Assembly: GCF_016583625.1 (NCBI RefSeq)
Contig: NZ_NRRN01000033.1
Location: 1 to 36,881, forward strand
Length of the DNA stretch: 36,881 nucleotides
DNA from: Halorhodospira abdelmalekii
GTDB lineage: Bacteria; Pseudomonadota; Gammaproteobacteria; Nitrococcales; Halorhodospiraceae
Direction: 5' to 3'
Shown one piece after another: positions 24,471-32,980 of this stretch. Each line of letters opens with the position of its first letter. The stretch's first letter is position 1. A program made the position numbers and the translations under genes. The notes under the pieces were generated by a model. The model was not told the origin of the DNA. It did not search any database and was given only the letters and a program-made list of their open reading frames with translations.

Positions 24471-26034
24471 CCACTTCTCTCAGAGTCTCCCACTCAAATG
24501 CTACCACCGCCCGTTGCTCGCGTGAAAACTCGAACCCAACTAGGTGGATGGGCTTGCCATGGCCGAAGTACTTGGCGGTGTATTCCTTATCCCTGAGCTG
24601 CTGCAGCGCCTTCCCTTCCGGCGCCTGCTCGACCACCTTGAACTCAAATATGTGGAGGTGGCCGTCGAAGTCGACCGTCATATCGACCCAGCCGGTGCTA
24701 GAGGCATCTTCCACCGTAACGTCTACCCCCAAAGCAGCGAAGTGGCTGTAAAAGACGCTGGCGTAGTGGCCTTCATACTGAGCAATCGGATTGTTGCGGT
24801 ACCATTCGTGAGGGAGGCTGGCGAAGAGCCCTTTGATGTGGGCGCCTAAGGCGTCGACATTGTGATCCTTGAGCGCCTTGAAGAGTGATAGCCGTTGCTG
24901 CGGCCCATCATGTATCCCGAGCTTTGGTAGTAGTGCTCGGTTTAAGCTAGTCTTGACCTCCTGATTGGGATAACCCAAAGTGTAGAGCCAGTATCCGGTC
25001 AGCGGCTGCTCGACCCGGTGGACGGTGAGGCAACCAGTCTGAAACAGTAGCGCCTCACTGCTGGTATCGTCGACATCGAAGCGTCCGAGCAGACTAGCCT
25101 CGCTCTGTAGTCGCTCCAGTTGCGGGGTGAAGATACCCCGCTCGGCTAGGAGTTCGACCAAAAAGGTCGGCGTGGCGCTCTCGAACCAGTAGGGATGAAA
25201 CTCGCGCTTTTGCAGCAGAAGCAGCACGTCGAAGGGGTTGTAGACCGCTGGCGTGGCAGAAGGATCGCCCCAACGGTAGCCGTTATACCAGCGACGGATA
25301 TCGACCCGATTGAGACCGGGCAGTTCGGGTGCGAAGATGGTGTTGATATCTTCATCGGTGTAGCCGCAGATGGTAGCATATTCCCGATTCAGGGTGATGT
25401 CGTTGAGGTTGTTCAGCCCTGAAAAGAGACTTGCCGTACTGAACTGGGAGACGCCAGTGAGTAGCACAAAATGCAGATGCGGGTCGGCGTCCTTGAGCAC
25501 AGAGTAGAGGTTGTTCAGGCCATCACGAAGTTCCCGGGCCCGCTGCGGTTCGGTGAAGTTGTCTAGAATTGGCCTATCGTACTCGTCGATTAGCACCACC
25601 GCACGTTGGTCGTACAGCTCATGGGCGTTTTGGATCAGTTCACGAAAGCGGCCAGCTATACTCTGGCTAGTGAAGGTGAGGTTGAATAAGCGGGCCTCAG
25701 TGTTGAGCATATCGTGAATGCGTTCGTCTAGTTCCTCTCGACTCCGTGGCACGCCATTGGAAAAGCTCAGGCGAATTACAGGATGCTGTATTGACCAGTC
25801 CCAATGGTCGTGTATGTAGAGCCCGCGAAAAAGTGCTTCTCGCCCCTCGAATAACGACTTCAGGGTGTCAAGCAGCAGACTCTTGCCAAAGCACTTTGGG
25901 CGATTAAGGAAAAAGTAGCTGCCTGACTCAGTCAGGCGCTGGATGAGTTCGGTCTTGTCTACGTAGTAGTAACCATCGGTGCGGATTTGTTCAAAGCTCT
26001 GAACACCGAAAGGAATTTTAAATCTAAGGTTCAT
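24451..26034 (-). CDS. AAA-ATPase_like / PDDEXK_9 family protein
   Basis: 527 residues. The N-terminal domain starts with IPFGVQSFEQIRTDGYYYVDKTELI and has Walker A NRPKCFGKS (K51) and Walker B VVLIDEYDRP (D150, E151), the AAA-ATPase_like (PF09820) pattern. The C-terminal end has the nuclease-like signature D451 (GWVDMTVDF), E464 and K466 (FEFKVV), as in PDDEXK_9 (PF08011). These proteins are common, multi-copy and uncharacterised in many bacteria. Its build parallels that of the two tandem copies upstream, but the sequence family is different. Transcription converges on copy B. The last four residues come from the palindromic repeat. The Shine-Dalgarno is weak. Confidence 0.9.
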   Translation of the reverse strand: MNLRFKIPFGVQSFEQIRTDGYYYVDKTELIQRLTESGSYFFLNRPKCFGKSLLLDTLKSLFEGREALFRGLYIHDHWDWSIQHPVIRLSFSNGVPRSREELDERIHDMLNTEARLFNLTFTSQSIAGRFRELIQNAHELYDQRAVVLIDEYDRPILDNFTEPQRARELRDGLNNLYSVLKDADPHLHFVLLTGVSQFSTASLFSGLNNLNDITLNREYATICGYTDEDINTIFAPELPGLNRVDIRRWYNGYRWGDPSATPAVYNPFDVLLLLQKREFHPYWFESATPTFLVELLAERGIFTPQLERLQSEASLLGRFDVDDTSSEALLFQTGCLTVHRVEQPLTGYWLYTLGYPNQEVKTSLNRALLPKLGIHDGPQQRLSLFKALKDHNVDALGAHIKGLFASLPHEWYRNNPIAQYEGHYASVFYSHFAALGVDVTVEDASSTGWVDMTVDFDGHLHIFEFKVVEQAPEGKALQQLRDKEYTAKYFGHGKPIHLVGFEFSREQRAVVAFEWETLREVEEWGRT

Positions 26035-26359
26035 TATAGGTCTCGTTTTTCGATGGGGTCGTTATCCTCGGTAAGCCTCTGTTTCGGTTTTTTTGTGGTT
26101 TTATAAGGTTTAATCTGGGTCGGTTGATGAGTAAGTGTGATCGCGGGCGAGACGGAAAACCAGTTCATGTTGGTGGGTGGTTGCCATAGTTTTATTAGTG
26201 GTTATCGGGTTTTTTGCCAGTCCGTTGTTGTGTCGTCTTGGGCTTGATGGAGTTGGTTTATTGTTTGGGCTCTTCCATAAATAATGGCTTTATTCTTCAC
26301 CTGTTGGCCGCTATTAAAATCTGAAGGGGTTGATACGTGTAGTTAGGTGTCTGGCCAAG
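26035..26359. other. AT-richer gene-free interval
   Basis: 325 bases between two minus-strand genes, visibly richer in T than the flanks to the left. No open frame, strong hairpin or clear promoter was found. It probably contains the promoter of the ATPase gene at 26034, read leftward, and marks the right-hand change in base composition. Confidence 0.5.
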
Positions 26360-29320
26360 TCACGTTTTATGTATAATTCCGCGCAGCCTGGCGAAGGTCC
26401 ACATGTTATCGTCTGCTACAAGGTCGGTGTAGTCAGGGTTTTGTGCGCGTAATATGTACTTTCCTTCGGGGTCTTTTATAACAGACCTGAGTAGATATTC
26501 GTTGTCACCAGCAATATTCTGACGCTCAATAGCCAGGGTTTGGCCGGTTATCGAGCCAGCGGAGCCCTCTGCGATGTATTCCAGAATCAAATAGTCGCCG
26601 TCGCGAATCGGGTTTTTTCCGCCGTTCATTGAGTTTCCGTGTGCTGGGGCAATAAAGTGACGCGAAGAATTAAGTCGCCCATGCCCTGGTGGAACGCGAA
26701 AATCTTCAGCGGTTTCGGAGTGTCCGCTACGAAAGTGTCCGCAGGCTATCTTAAGGTCTGGAAAATACGGCAGATAAGTTTCGTTGTGGTGTTTCTCTTG
26801 GTTGGTTTCTGCAGCAGCAGGTTTCTTTTTTAGAGGTCTTTGGTTTTCTTCTTTGACGGCAGTCAAGTAGGCGACATTGTCTTGCTTTTTTGGCTGTTCT
26901 TTTTTATCTTTAGGGCTCTTGAAGGTTGCGCGCTCTTGGTATGCTGCGATTTTGTATTCGATTAGCTCTTGGGTTAGTTGGGTGAGTGTTTCGATTTCTG
27001 CGTTGTCTGGTCTGAATGCAGCAGAAAAGAAATCGCCAGAAACATGAAACCAGGTTTTCTGGTCCCTCTTTTTGTTTTTTTCTGCCCAGGCGTTGATCGG
27101 GTTTTCCATCCAGTATGATAGCATTTGCTCAGGGGTGGTTCTCTTGGGGTCGCGCATTTTTTCAGGCATGTCAATTATGAGCTCTCGCCGACGTTGTATT
27201 ATGCCGAACGATTTTTTTGATAGTTCCAAGAGGGAAGCGCCTTGTTTGAATCCGTCGAGCTCTAAGAATGCCTCCAGTAATATCATTTTGAATGATTTTG
27301 TCATGGTGGTTTTTTCAACTTCTTGAAGAAAATCACCGTGCGCTTCAACGCTTCTCGATTCAAGAGGGTCTAATTGGCTTTCTGCTAAGAGAAAGCGGTG
27401 CCAACTGCCGGACTTTGTTCTTAGCTTTGGTAGAGCTACTCCGGAGCGGTACGCTTCAGCAGCAGTTGGGCGTCTGCCAAGGGCGGCTTTGAGGTTGTGG
27501 AATTCTTCTTCTGCGGAGGTCGGTCTGAGTGCTGCCATGAAATCAATGAACTCGACGTCGAAGTTGACAAAACAACCGTCTGGCAAATGAAGATTTTTTG
27601 TTGCAGCTTGCTCAATGAAACGCTGTAGTCCGCTATTTGTGTTCTGTATTTTAAATAATGCTTGAGGGCGGTTTAGAAAAGAACGATGATTTCCAATGAA
27701 GTCAATAACAGTTAGGTGTGTTTTGTCGGGATGGTGACGCAGGCCCCGGCCAAGTTGTTGTAAGAACAAAGTTGGTGATTCCGTTGGCCGCAGCATCATT
27801 ATGGTGTCTATTGCCGGAATGTCGACTCCTTCGTTGAATAAGTCGACGGAACAAATAACCTGAACCTCTCCCTTCTCAATTTTTTCTATGGCTTCACTAC
27901 GATACGTCTCGGATGTGGAGTGTACCGATACCGCAATCGCTCCATTTTGGTTGAATTGTCTGGCCATAAAGTCAGCGTGAGCCTTTGAGGCACAAAAAGC
28001 AAGGGTGCGTTGCCCGGCCTTTTCTTTCCATTCGTGTATGTTGTGCTTGGCGCGTGCGCGGGTGGCTAGGCTTTTAGTTAGCTCCTTGTCATCGAATTTC
28101 CCGCTTCGCCAGGGGATCTTAGTGTATTCTACGTGTTCGTCATGAATGCCAAAGTAATGGAAAGGGCAAAGATGTTGGTTGCGGATGCCGTGGAACAAGT
28201 CAAAAGTGTAAACGAGATTGTTGTCACAAAGGCTGAGTATATCGGAGTGGTCAGAGCGTTCAGGAGTTGCGGTTAAGCCGAGTAAAAAATTCGGTTGAAA
28301 GTATTGTAGTGCGCGACGATATGATGAGGCGGTGGCGTGGTGAAATTCATCAACCACGATATAGTCAAAGTGTCCCGGTTTGAATGTCTGGAGGTTCTTT
28401 TCTCTGTGCAAGGTTTGGATGGAGGCGAAAATTATTTTCTTTTCTGTGTCTCGCTGGTTGGATCTGTAACGCCCAATGTGTGTGCTTGGAAAAACTCTTT
28501 GAAAAGACGATTCAGCTTGTAGGAGTATCTCCTCGCGATGGGCAATAAACAGGATCCGCTCAGCGCTGCTTTGAGCGGCATCAAACGCTGCTAAGTAGGT
28601 TTTTCCTAATCCTGTCGCCATCACCACGAGGCCACGTTTGTAGCCTGCTTTACGTGATTCGTTGAGAGCGATTAGCGCTTCCTGCTGGGGTTGGTTGGGG
28701 GTGGGCGGAGGTGGTGTGGGCTCGTAGTCATCAGTGATGCCGGGAATTAGCAGTGTGGTGCGGCGGTGTTCATATTCATCGATCCAGTTATGATCCAGCT
28801 CTCTGGAATGCTCATCCTGAAAAAGCTCGAAAAAAGCTTGGCGAATTTCGTTTAATCTAAGCTGGTTGGTGTTGCTTTCTGAGCCTTGAACAATTCGGTA
28901 GTTCCACTCAATCCCTCGTGTTAGAGCTTGGGCGCTAATATTACTGGAGCCGATGAAGGCTTCGCCTTCGGTCCCTGATGCGCGGGTAAAAATATAAGCC
29001 TTGAGGTGAAAACTACGCTTATTTGTTTCGTAAACACGAATGTTTGCGCCGCGCTCTTGGAGAAGAAGGAGTTGGCGGAGGGCGCGTGGATCTGTGATGC
29101 CCAGGTAGTCACTTGTGAGAATGCGGATCTGTGCTGGGCGAGCTCCGTCGCAGCGTTCTGCTAAGGAATCGAATATAAGGTCGAGTCCGCTTGCATTGAT
29201 GAAAGCAACTGCAAGCTCGATCTCTTCCGCTCCGCGGATAGAGGCAAGCAGGAGAGGGAGCAGGGGTGCAGAATCGCCTCCACTGATCAGGCAGTCGTAG
29301 GATGTTGCGCTAAGAGCCAT
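26360..29320 (-). CDS. PLD nuclease-superfamily II helicase fusion with C-terminal S24/LexA-like domain
   Basis: 986 residues with three parts. Residues 1-170 are a phospholipase-D-type nuclease domain: H105-x-K107 in FHLKAYIF, and GSSN at 124-127. Residues about 205-545 are a superfamily II helicase: Walker A MATGLGKT (234-241), DEFH (324-327), TATPE (350-354) and motif VI QQLGRGLRH (521-529). A helical region follows. Residues about 865-986 resemble a LexA/UmuD S24 peptidase: S897 in HGNSMNGG, IRDGDYLIL, and RAQNPDYTDL. The usual catalytic lysine position appears to be R945, so it may sense or bind rather than cleave. Lower GC than the neighbours suggests transfer. A defence or DNA-repair role is an inference from the PLD-helicase combination. 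Confidence 0.88.
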   Translation of the reverse strand: MALSATSYDCLISGGDSAPLLPLLLASIRGAEEIELAVAFINASGLDLIFDSLAERCDGARPAQIRILTSDYLGITDPRALRQLLLLQERGANIRVYETNKRSFHLKAYIFTRASGTEGEAFIGSSNISAQALTRGIEWNYRIVQGSESNTNQLRLNEIRQAFFELFQDEHSRELDHNWIDEYEHRRTTLLIPGITDDYEPTPPPPTPNQPQQEALIALNESRKAGYKRGLVVMATGLGKTYLAAFDAAQSSAERILFIAHREEILLQAESSFQRVFPSTHIGRYRSNQRDTEKKIIFASIQTLHREKNLQTFKPGHFDYIVVDEFHHATASSYRRALQYFQPNFLLGLTATPERSDHSDILSLCDNNLVYTFDLFHGIRNQHLCPFHYFGIHDEHVEYTKIPWRSGKFDDKELTKSLATRARAKHNIHEWKEKAGQRTLAFCASKAHADFMARQFNQNGAIAVSVHSTSETYRSEAIEKIEKGEVQVICSVDLFNEGVDIPAIDTIMMLRPTESPTLFLQQLGRGLRHHPDKTHLTVIDFIGNHRSFLNRPQALFKIQNTNSGLQRFIEQAATKNLHLPDGCFVNFDVEFIDFMAALRPTSAEEEFHNLKAALGRRPTAAEAYRSGVALPKLRTKSGSWHRFLLAESQLDPLESRSVEAHGDFLQEVEKTTMTKSFKMILLEAFLELDGFKQGASLLELSKKSFGIIQRRRELIIDMPEKMRDPKRTTPEQMLSYWMENPINAWAEKNKKRDQKTWFHVSGDFFSAAFRPDNAEIETLTQLTQELIEYKIAAYQERATFKSPKDKKEQPKKQDNVAYLTAVKEENQRPLKKKPAAAETNQEKHHNETYLPYFPDLKIACGHFRSGHSETAEDFRVPPGHGRLNSSRHFIAPAHGNSMNGGKNPIRDGDYLILEYIAEGSAGSITGQTLAIERQNIAGDNEYLLRSVIKDPEGKYILRAQNPDYTDLVADDNMWTFARLRGIIHKT

Positions 29321-29541
29321 GACTTGATCTTTCGCTCACCAGCTGTCGTCTTGTCGGAAAAGAGTTTAGCATAGTCATGTGGAGGTCAGAAAAGATGAAG
29401 TTGTCCTATAAATCAAAGGGCTAGCCTGGCTTGTGTTTGGATTTGACATTTGTGGAGCCCCGCCACTCGAAGATTTCTCGCGCGGCCTCGTCGATCGAGT
29501 TCTTTGGTTATGTCTCTGATTTTTTGAGAAAGGTTTGTTGT

Positions 29542-30153
29542 ATGTCTTCTGATGTTGAGTTAGGTATTCGTTGGTATGATGAACGTGCTTCCGATATCGC
29601 GGAGCAGTATTGTCGTGTTGGTTTTGCTGACGTTCACGGCTGGTTGATGGAGTGGCTTCCACCTGTAGAGTCAAGTCCGTTGGTGCTGGACGTGGGTTCT
29701 GGTTCAGGCCGTGACGCGGCTTGGTTCGCTGAGAGAGGGTACAGGGTTGTCGCTGTTGAGCCGGCATCGGCACTGCGCGATGAGGCGCGTCGTCTTCATC
29801 CGAGCCCGTGTATTACCTGGTTGGACGATAAGTTACCTGAACTGGGTGCCGTTGGGGAAATGGGAACAGCCTTTGATTTGATTTTGCTAAGTGCGGTGTG
29901 GATGCATGTTCCTAAGGCTCAGCGCAGCACTGCTTTTCGTCGATTAAGGTTACTGCTTAGCCCTGGGGGGTTGATGGCGGTTACTTTGAGGCTCGGTCCA
30001 CCAGATGTCGAGCGTGGTATGCATGCTGTGAGCGTCCAAGAGATACGGTTCTTGGCGGGTTTGTTCGGTGCCGACGTTGAGCATGTTGGCTACAGTCCGG
30101 ATGCTCTTGGGCGAAGCGAGGTGTCGTGGGCAGAGGTGCTTATCAGGGGGTAG
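29542..30153 (+). CDS. class I SAM-dependent methyltransferase
   Basis: 203 residues from the ATG at 29542, with AAAGG about eight bases before; the frame is open back to 29431. The glycine-rich SAM motif is LVLDVGSGSGRDAAWFAERG (48-67), followed by the acidic ribose contact E73 in VVAVEP. Motif IV/post-I features appear as FDLILLSAVWMHVP and LSPGGLMAVTLRLG. The short size and lack of extra domains fit a small-molecule, tRNA or protein methyltransferase (Methyltransf_11/25 type); the substrate cannot be told. It is divergent from the PLD-helicase, with 221 bases between starts, and shares its lower GC, so the two may have arrived together. Confidence 0.85.
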   Translation: MSSDVELGIRWYDERASDIAEQYCRVGFADVHGWLMEWLPPVESSPLVLDVGSGSGRDAAWFAERGYRVVAVEPASALRDEARRLHPSPCITWLDDKLPELGAVGEMGTAFDLILLSAVWMHVPKAQRSTAFRRLRLLLSPGGLMAVTLRLGPPDVERGMHAVSVQEIRFLAGLFGADVEHVGYSPDALGRSEVSWAEVLIRG

Positions 30154-30271
30154 TGGGGAGTGCGCTCGTCCGTCAACCCTCTGCTATCCTGGGCTCCAGT
30201 CGCCCTAGAAGCAGCCTTCGGTTGAGCGGGTGAGGGGCAGCGCTATTGGTTAGGCGGAACAGGAGCGAGGT

Positions 30272-31105
30272 GTGCGATTGCTATTGAGTCTGTTGGCAGC
30301 TGTGGGGCTGGTCTATGTGACCTTTGGCGCGCTGCTCTTCGTCACGCAAGAAAACCTGGTCCACCTGCCGCAAATGCCGACGCGGGAGTTGCAGGCTTCG
30401 CCGACCGATCGTGGCTGGGAGTACCGGGAGCTCGCCATCGCCAGCAGCGACGAGATCACGCTCCACGGCTGGCATATCACTGCCGACCAGCCGCGCGGTA
30501 TTGTGCTCTTTTTTCACGGCAACGCCGGCAACATCTCGCACCGCTTGGATACCATCGAGATCTTGCGCGATTTGGACCTCGATGTGGTGATCTTCGACTA
30601 CCGCGGTTATGGGCGCAGTGAGGGGCGGGCGCGTGAAAAGGGGCTCCACCAGGACGCCCAGGCGGTGGCCCGCTGGGTGCGTGAGGAGTTGGGTGTGCCG
30701 CAGGAGCGGACGGTCTTTCACGGACGCTCCCTCGGTGCTGCCTTGGCTGCGAGTGCAGCGCGTCACGTTGCGCCGGAGGCGCTGATCTTGGAATCGGCGT
30801 TTGTCTCCGCTGAGGCAGTCGCGCGTGATCTCTATTGGATCTATCCAGCGCGGTGGTTGACTCGCCTAGAGTATGCGACGATCGACTACTTGCAGGAGGT
30901 TGAGGCGCCGACTCTGATCATCCACAGCCCCGATGATGAGATTATTCCTTACCGTCACGCCGAGGGGCTGATGGCAGCCGCTCCTGAAGGGTCAGAGTGG
31001 CTGCGCATCCGCGGCGGCCACAACACGGGATTTCTCGAAAGTGGCAGAGACTATCGGGAGGGGCTGCGGCGCTTTCTCGAGCAGCACATCGCCAGCGACG
31101 ATTAG
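30272..31105 (+). CDS. membrane-anchored alpha/beta hydrolase (BEM46/YfhR type)
   Basis: 277 residues from a GTG at 30272, preceded by AGGAGCGAGG. Residues about 2-24 are a hydrophobic anchor or signal. The hydrolase core shows the oxyanion segment FFHGNAGN (80-87), FDYRGYGRSEG (108-118), nucleophile S153 in HGRSLGAA, an Asp at 221 or 222 (SPDDEIIPY), and H250 in RGGHN, a complete Ser-Asp-His triad. Members of this family are serine hydrolases or esterases of unclear substrate. It stands alone on the plus strand and converges on the diguanylate cyclase, with 42 bases between the stop codons. Confidence 0.9.
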   Translation: MRLLLSLLAAVGLVYVTFGALLFVTQENLVHLPQMPTRELQASPTDRGWEYRELAIASSDEITLHGWHITADQPRGIVLFFHGNAGNISHRLDTIEILRDLDLDVVIFDYRGYGRSEGRAREKGLHQDAQAVARWVREELGVPQERTVFHGRSLGAALAASAARHVAPEALILESAFVSAEAVARDLYWIYPARWLTRLEYATIDYLQEVEAPTLIIHSPDDEIIPYRHAEGLMAAAPEGSEWLRIRGGHNTGFLESGRDYREGLRRFLEQHIASDD

Positions 31106-31147
31106 CCGCTATGTGATTGCCGCCGCCGCGTCTGCGGCACCAGTGTA

Positions 31148-32980
31148 TCACCGTCGCACCGGTGTATCACCGTCGTTGTCTTGGTTGCGTCGCCGCCCCC
31201 TCTTGACCCGATACATCTCGGCATCGGCCTTTTTAATCAGTTCTTCGGCAGTGGCGCCGTCATCAGGGTAGATGCTGAGGCCGATACTAGGCGTGGAAGA
31301 GAGGGTCAGATCGTTGATGACAAAGGGCTCGGAGAGGGCCGCTTGCAATTTGGTGGCTACCGGCACGCCCTCCTGTGGCTGGTTGATCTGGGTGGCTACC
31401 GCAATAAACTCATCACCGCCGAGGCGAGCGGCGAGATCGCTGGCCCGTAGATTTTCGCGCAGCCGCTCAGCGACCTGAATCAAGAGTTGATCGCCGACTT
31501 GGTGGCCGTAGGTGTCGTTGATCGCCTTGAAGCGGTCCATGTCGATGAAGAGTACCGCTAACTGGCGGCCCTCGCGCGCTGACATGGCAATGGCCTGTGT
31601 CAACCGGTCTTGCAGGCTGTGGCGGTTGGGGAGGTTGGTCAGTGGATCGTGGTGGGCGAGGTGGTGGAGTCGTGCCTCGGCGTGGCGCCGCTCCTCGATC
31701 TCCACCTGCAAACGGGCGTTGGCCTCGCGCAGTTCCTGTGTGCGCTCCTCGACCCGTGCCTCAAGCGCCGCTCGGGCGTTGTTCAGGCGCTCGGCCATGG
31801 CGTTAAAGGCTTGGGCAAATTGACGGATTTCGCGGGGGCCTGCAGGGTCGGCCCGCTGCTGGTAGTCGCCGGCTTTAATGGCGTCGGTGACCGCCTTTAA
31901 GCGGTGCATTGGCAGCACCAGGCTGCGCCCGAAGGCGATGCCCGTTAGCGCCGTGACCACTAAAATGGCAGCTAAGAGAGCAAAGGTCAGTTGCCGTAGC
32001 TGGGTAACAGGGGCGAGGGCCTCCGCGGCGTCCATTTTGACGACCATCCCCCAGCGCAGCGTCGGGATGTAGCGCCAAGCGGCGACCACCTCTTGGCCGA
32101 CGTAGTCGTAGGTGACGCCCTGCCCGGCGTTGCCAGACAGCGCCTGCTGCATCGGCGGTGGCATCTCGGCAAACGGAATACGGCGTTGGTAAACCGCATC
32201 CGGGGCACGGCGCAGTGGCACCATATAGCGCCCGACGCCGCCATCGAGTCTTGCCATGACGATCTCGCCGCTGCCCCCCAAACCGGTGCGATCGGTGATA
32301 ATCGGGTCAAGCAGTGAGAGCGCGAGCTGGACGGCTACTGAGCCCAAAAAACGTCCCTCAGCCACCACCGGTGCGACCAAAAAGGCGGCGATGTCGTCGC
32401 CCGAGGGCGGGTAAGGGTCAAAATTGGTTAAATTGATGGTCAAAAAATCTCGCGCATGGCGAAACCCGCTCGCCAGTTGAGTCCCACGGTACGGTCCCGA
32501 CAGCAGGTTGGTGTATAGATCGCTCTCTTGTTTGATGCTGAAGACCACTGTGCCGGCGGCATCGATGAGTAGGACATCGTAGTAGCCGGTCTGCTCCATG
32601 AAGGTTTCGAGAAAGCCCTCTAGCTTAGAGGGGTCTAGCGTAGATGTGTCTGGCTCTGTAGCGTCTGGCTCTGTCGCGCCTAACTCAACGCCCTCCCTTG
32701 CGACGGCGGTTAGCGTGTCGCGCGAGCCGTCTTCGATGGCACTTCGCACCAGCACCGATTGGCTCAATAGCAGCGTATCGGTCAAGCGCTCGTGTAGATA
32801 GCTATCGATTTTGCGGGCGTTATGATTAGCTAGCGTGCTCATCGACGTGACTACGGTCTCGGTCAGTGAGCGCTCATAGGCGGCAAGCATGTAGTGGGTC
32901 AGCAGCAGCACAGGTAGCACGACCAGGGTCCCAAAGCCGACCAGGAGCCGACCACTGATGCCACTAAGCAAGCGTTTCAC
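31148..32980 (-). CDS. membrane diguanylate cyclase (periplasmic sensor, HAMP, GGDEF)
   Basis: 610 residues from a GTG. TM1 is about 10-33, then a periplasmic dCACHE-like sensor (about 35-325), TM2 (about 332-352), HAMP (350-405) and a coiled coil (405-435). The GGDEF domain (about 440-598) has an intact active motif, GGDEF 521-525, metal-binding D480, and an RxxD inhibitory site R512-D515. It should therefore make c-di-GMP from GTP and be product-inhibited. Its GTG start overlaps the TGA stop of the upstream binding protein, so the two are translationally coupled and probably form one sensor. The last codons contain a 19-base tandem duplication (31138-31156/31157-31175), with the stop in the first unit. 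Residues 101-112 hold a short TEPDA repeat. Confidence 0.95.
   Translation of the reverse strand: MKRLLSGISGRLLVGFGTLVVLPVLLLTHYMLAAYERSLTETVVTSMSTLANHNARKIDSYLHERLTDTLLLSQSVLVRSAIEDGSRDTLTAVAREGVELGATEPDATEPDTSTLDPSKLEGFLETFMEQTGYYDVLLIDAAGTVVFSIKQESDLYTNLLSGPYRGTQLASGFRHARDFLTINLTNFDPYPPSGDDIAAFLVAPVVAEGRFLGSVAVQLALSLLDPIITDRTGLGGSGEIVMARLDGGVGRYMVPLRRAPDAVYQRRIPFAEMPPPMQQALSGNAGQGVTYDYVGQEVVAAWRYIPTLRWGMVVKMDAAEALAPVTQLRQLTFALLAAILVVTALTGIAFGRSLVLPMHRLKAVTDAIKAGDYQQRADPAGPREIRQFAQAFNAMAERLNNARAALEARVEERTQELREANARLQVEIEERRHAEARLHHLAHHDPLTNLPNRHSLQDRLTQAIAMSAREGRQLAVLFIDMDRFKAINDTYGHQVGDQLLIQVAERLRENLRASDLAARLGGDEFIAVATQINQPQEGVPVATKLQAALSEPFVINDLTLSSTPSIGLSIYPDDGATAEELIKKADAEMYRVKRGRRRNQDNDGDTPVRR

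Noticed and set aside
31115-31140. Hairpin GCCGC-GTCT-GCGGC between the hydrolase and the cyclase as a terminator
   Set aside because: The stem is only five base pairs and no T run follows on either strand.
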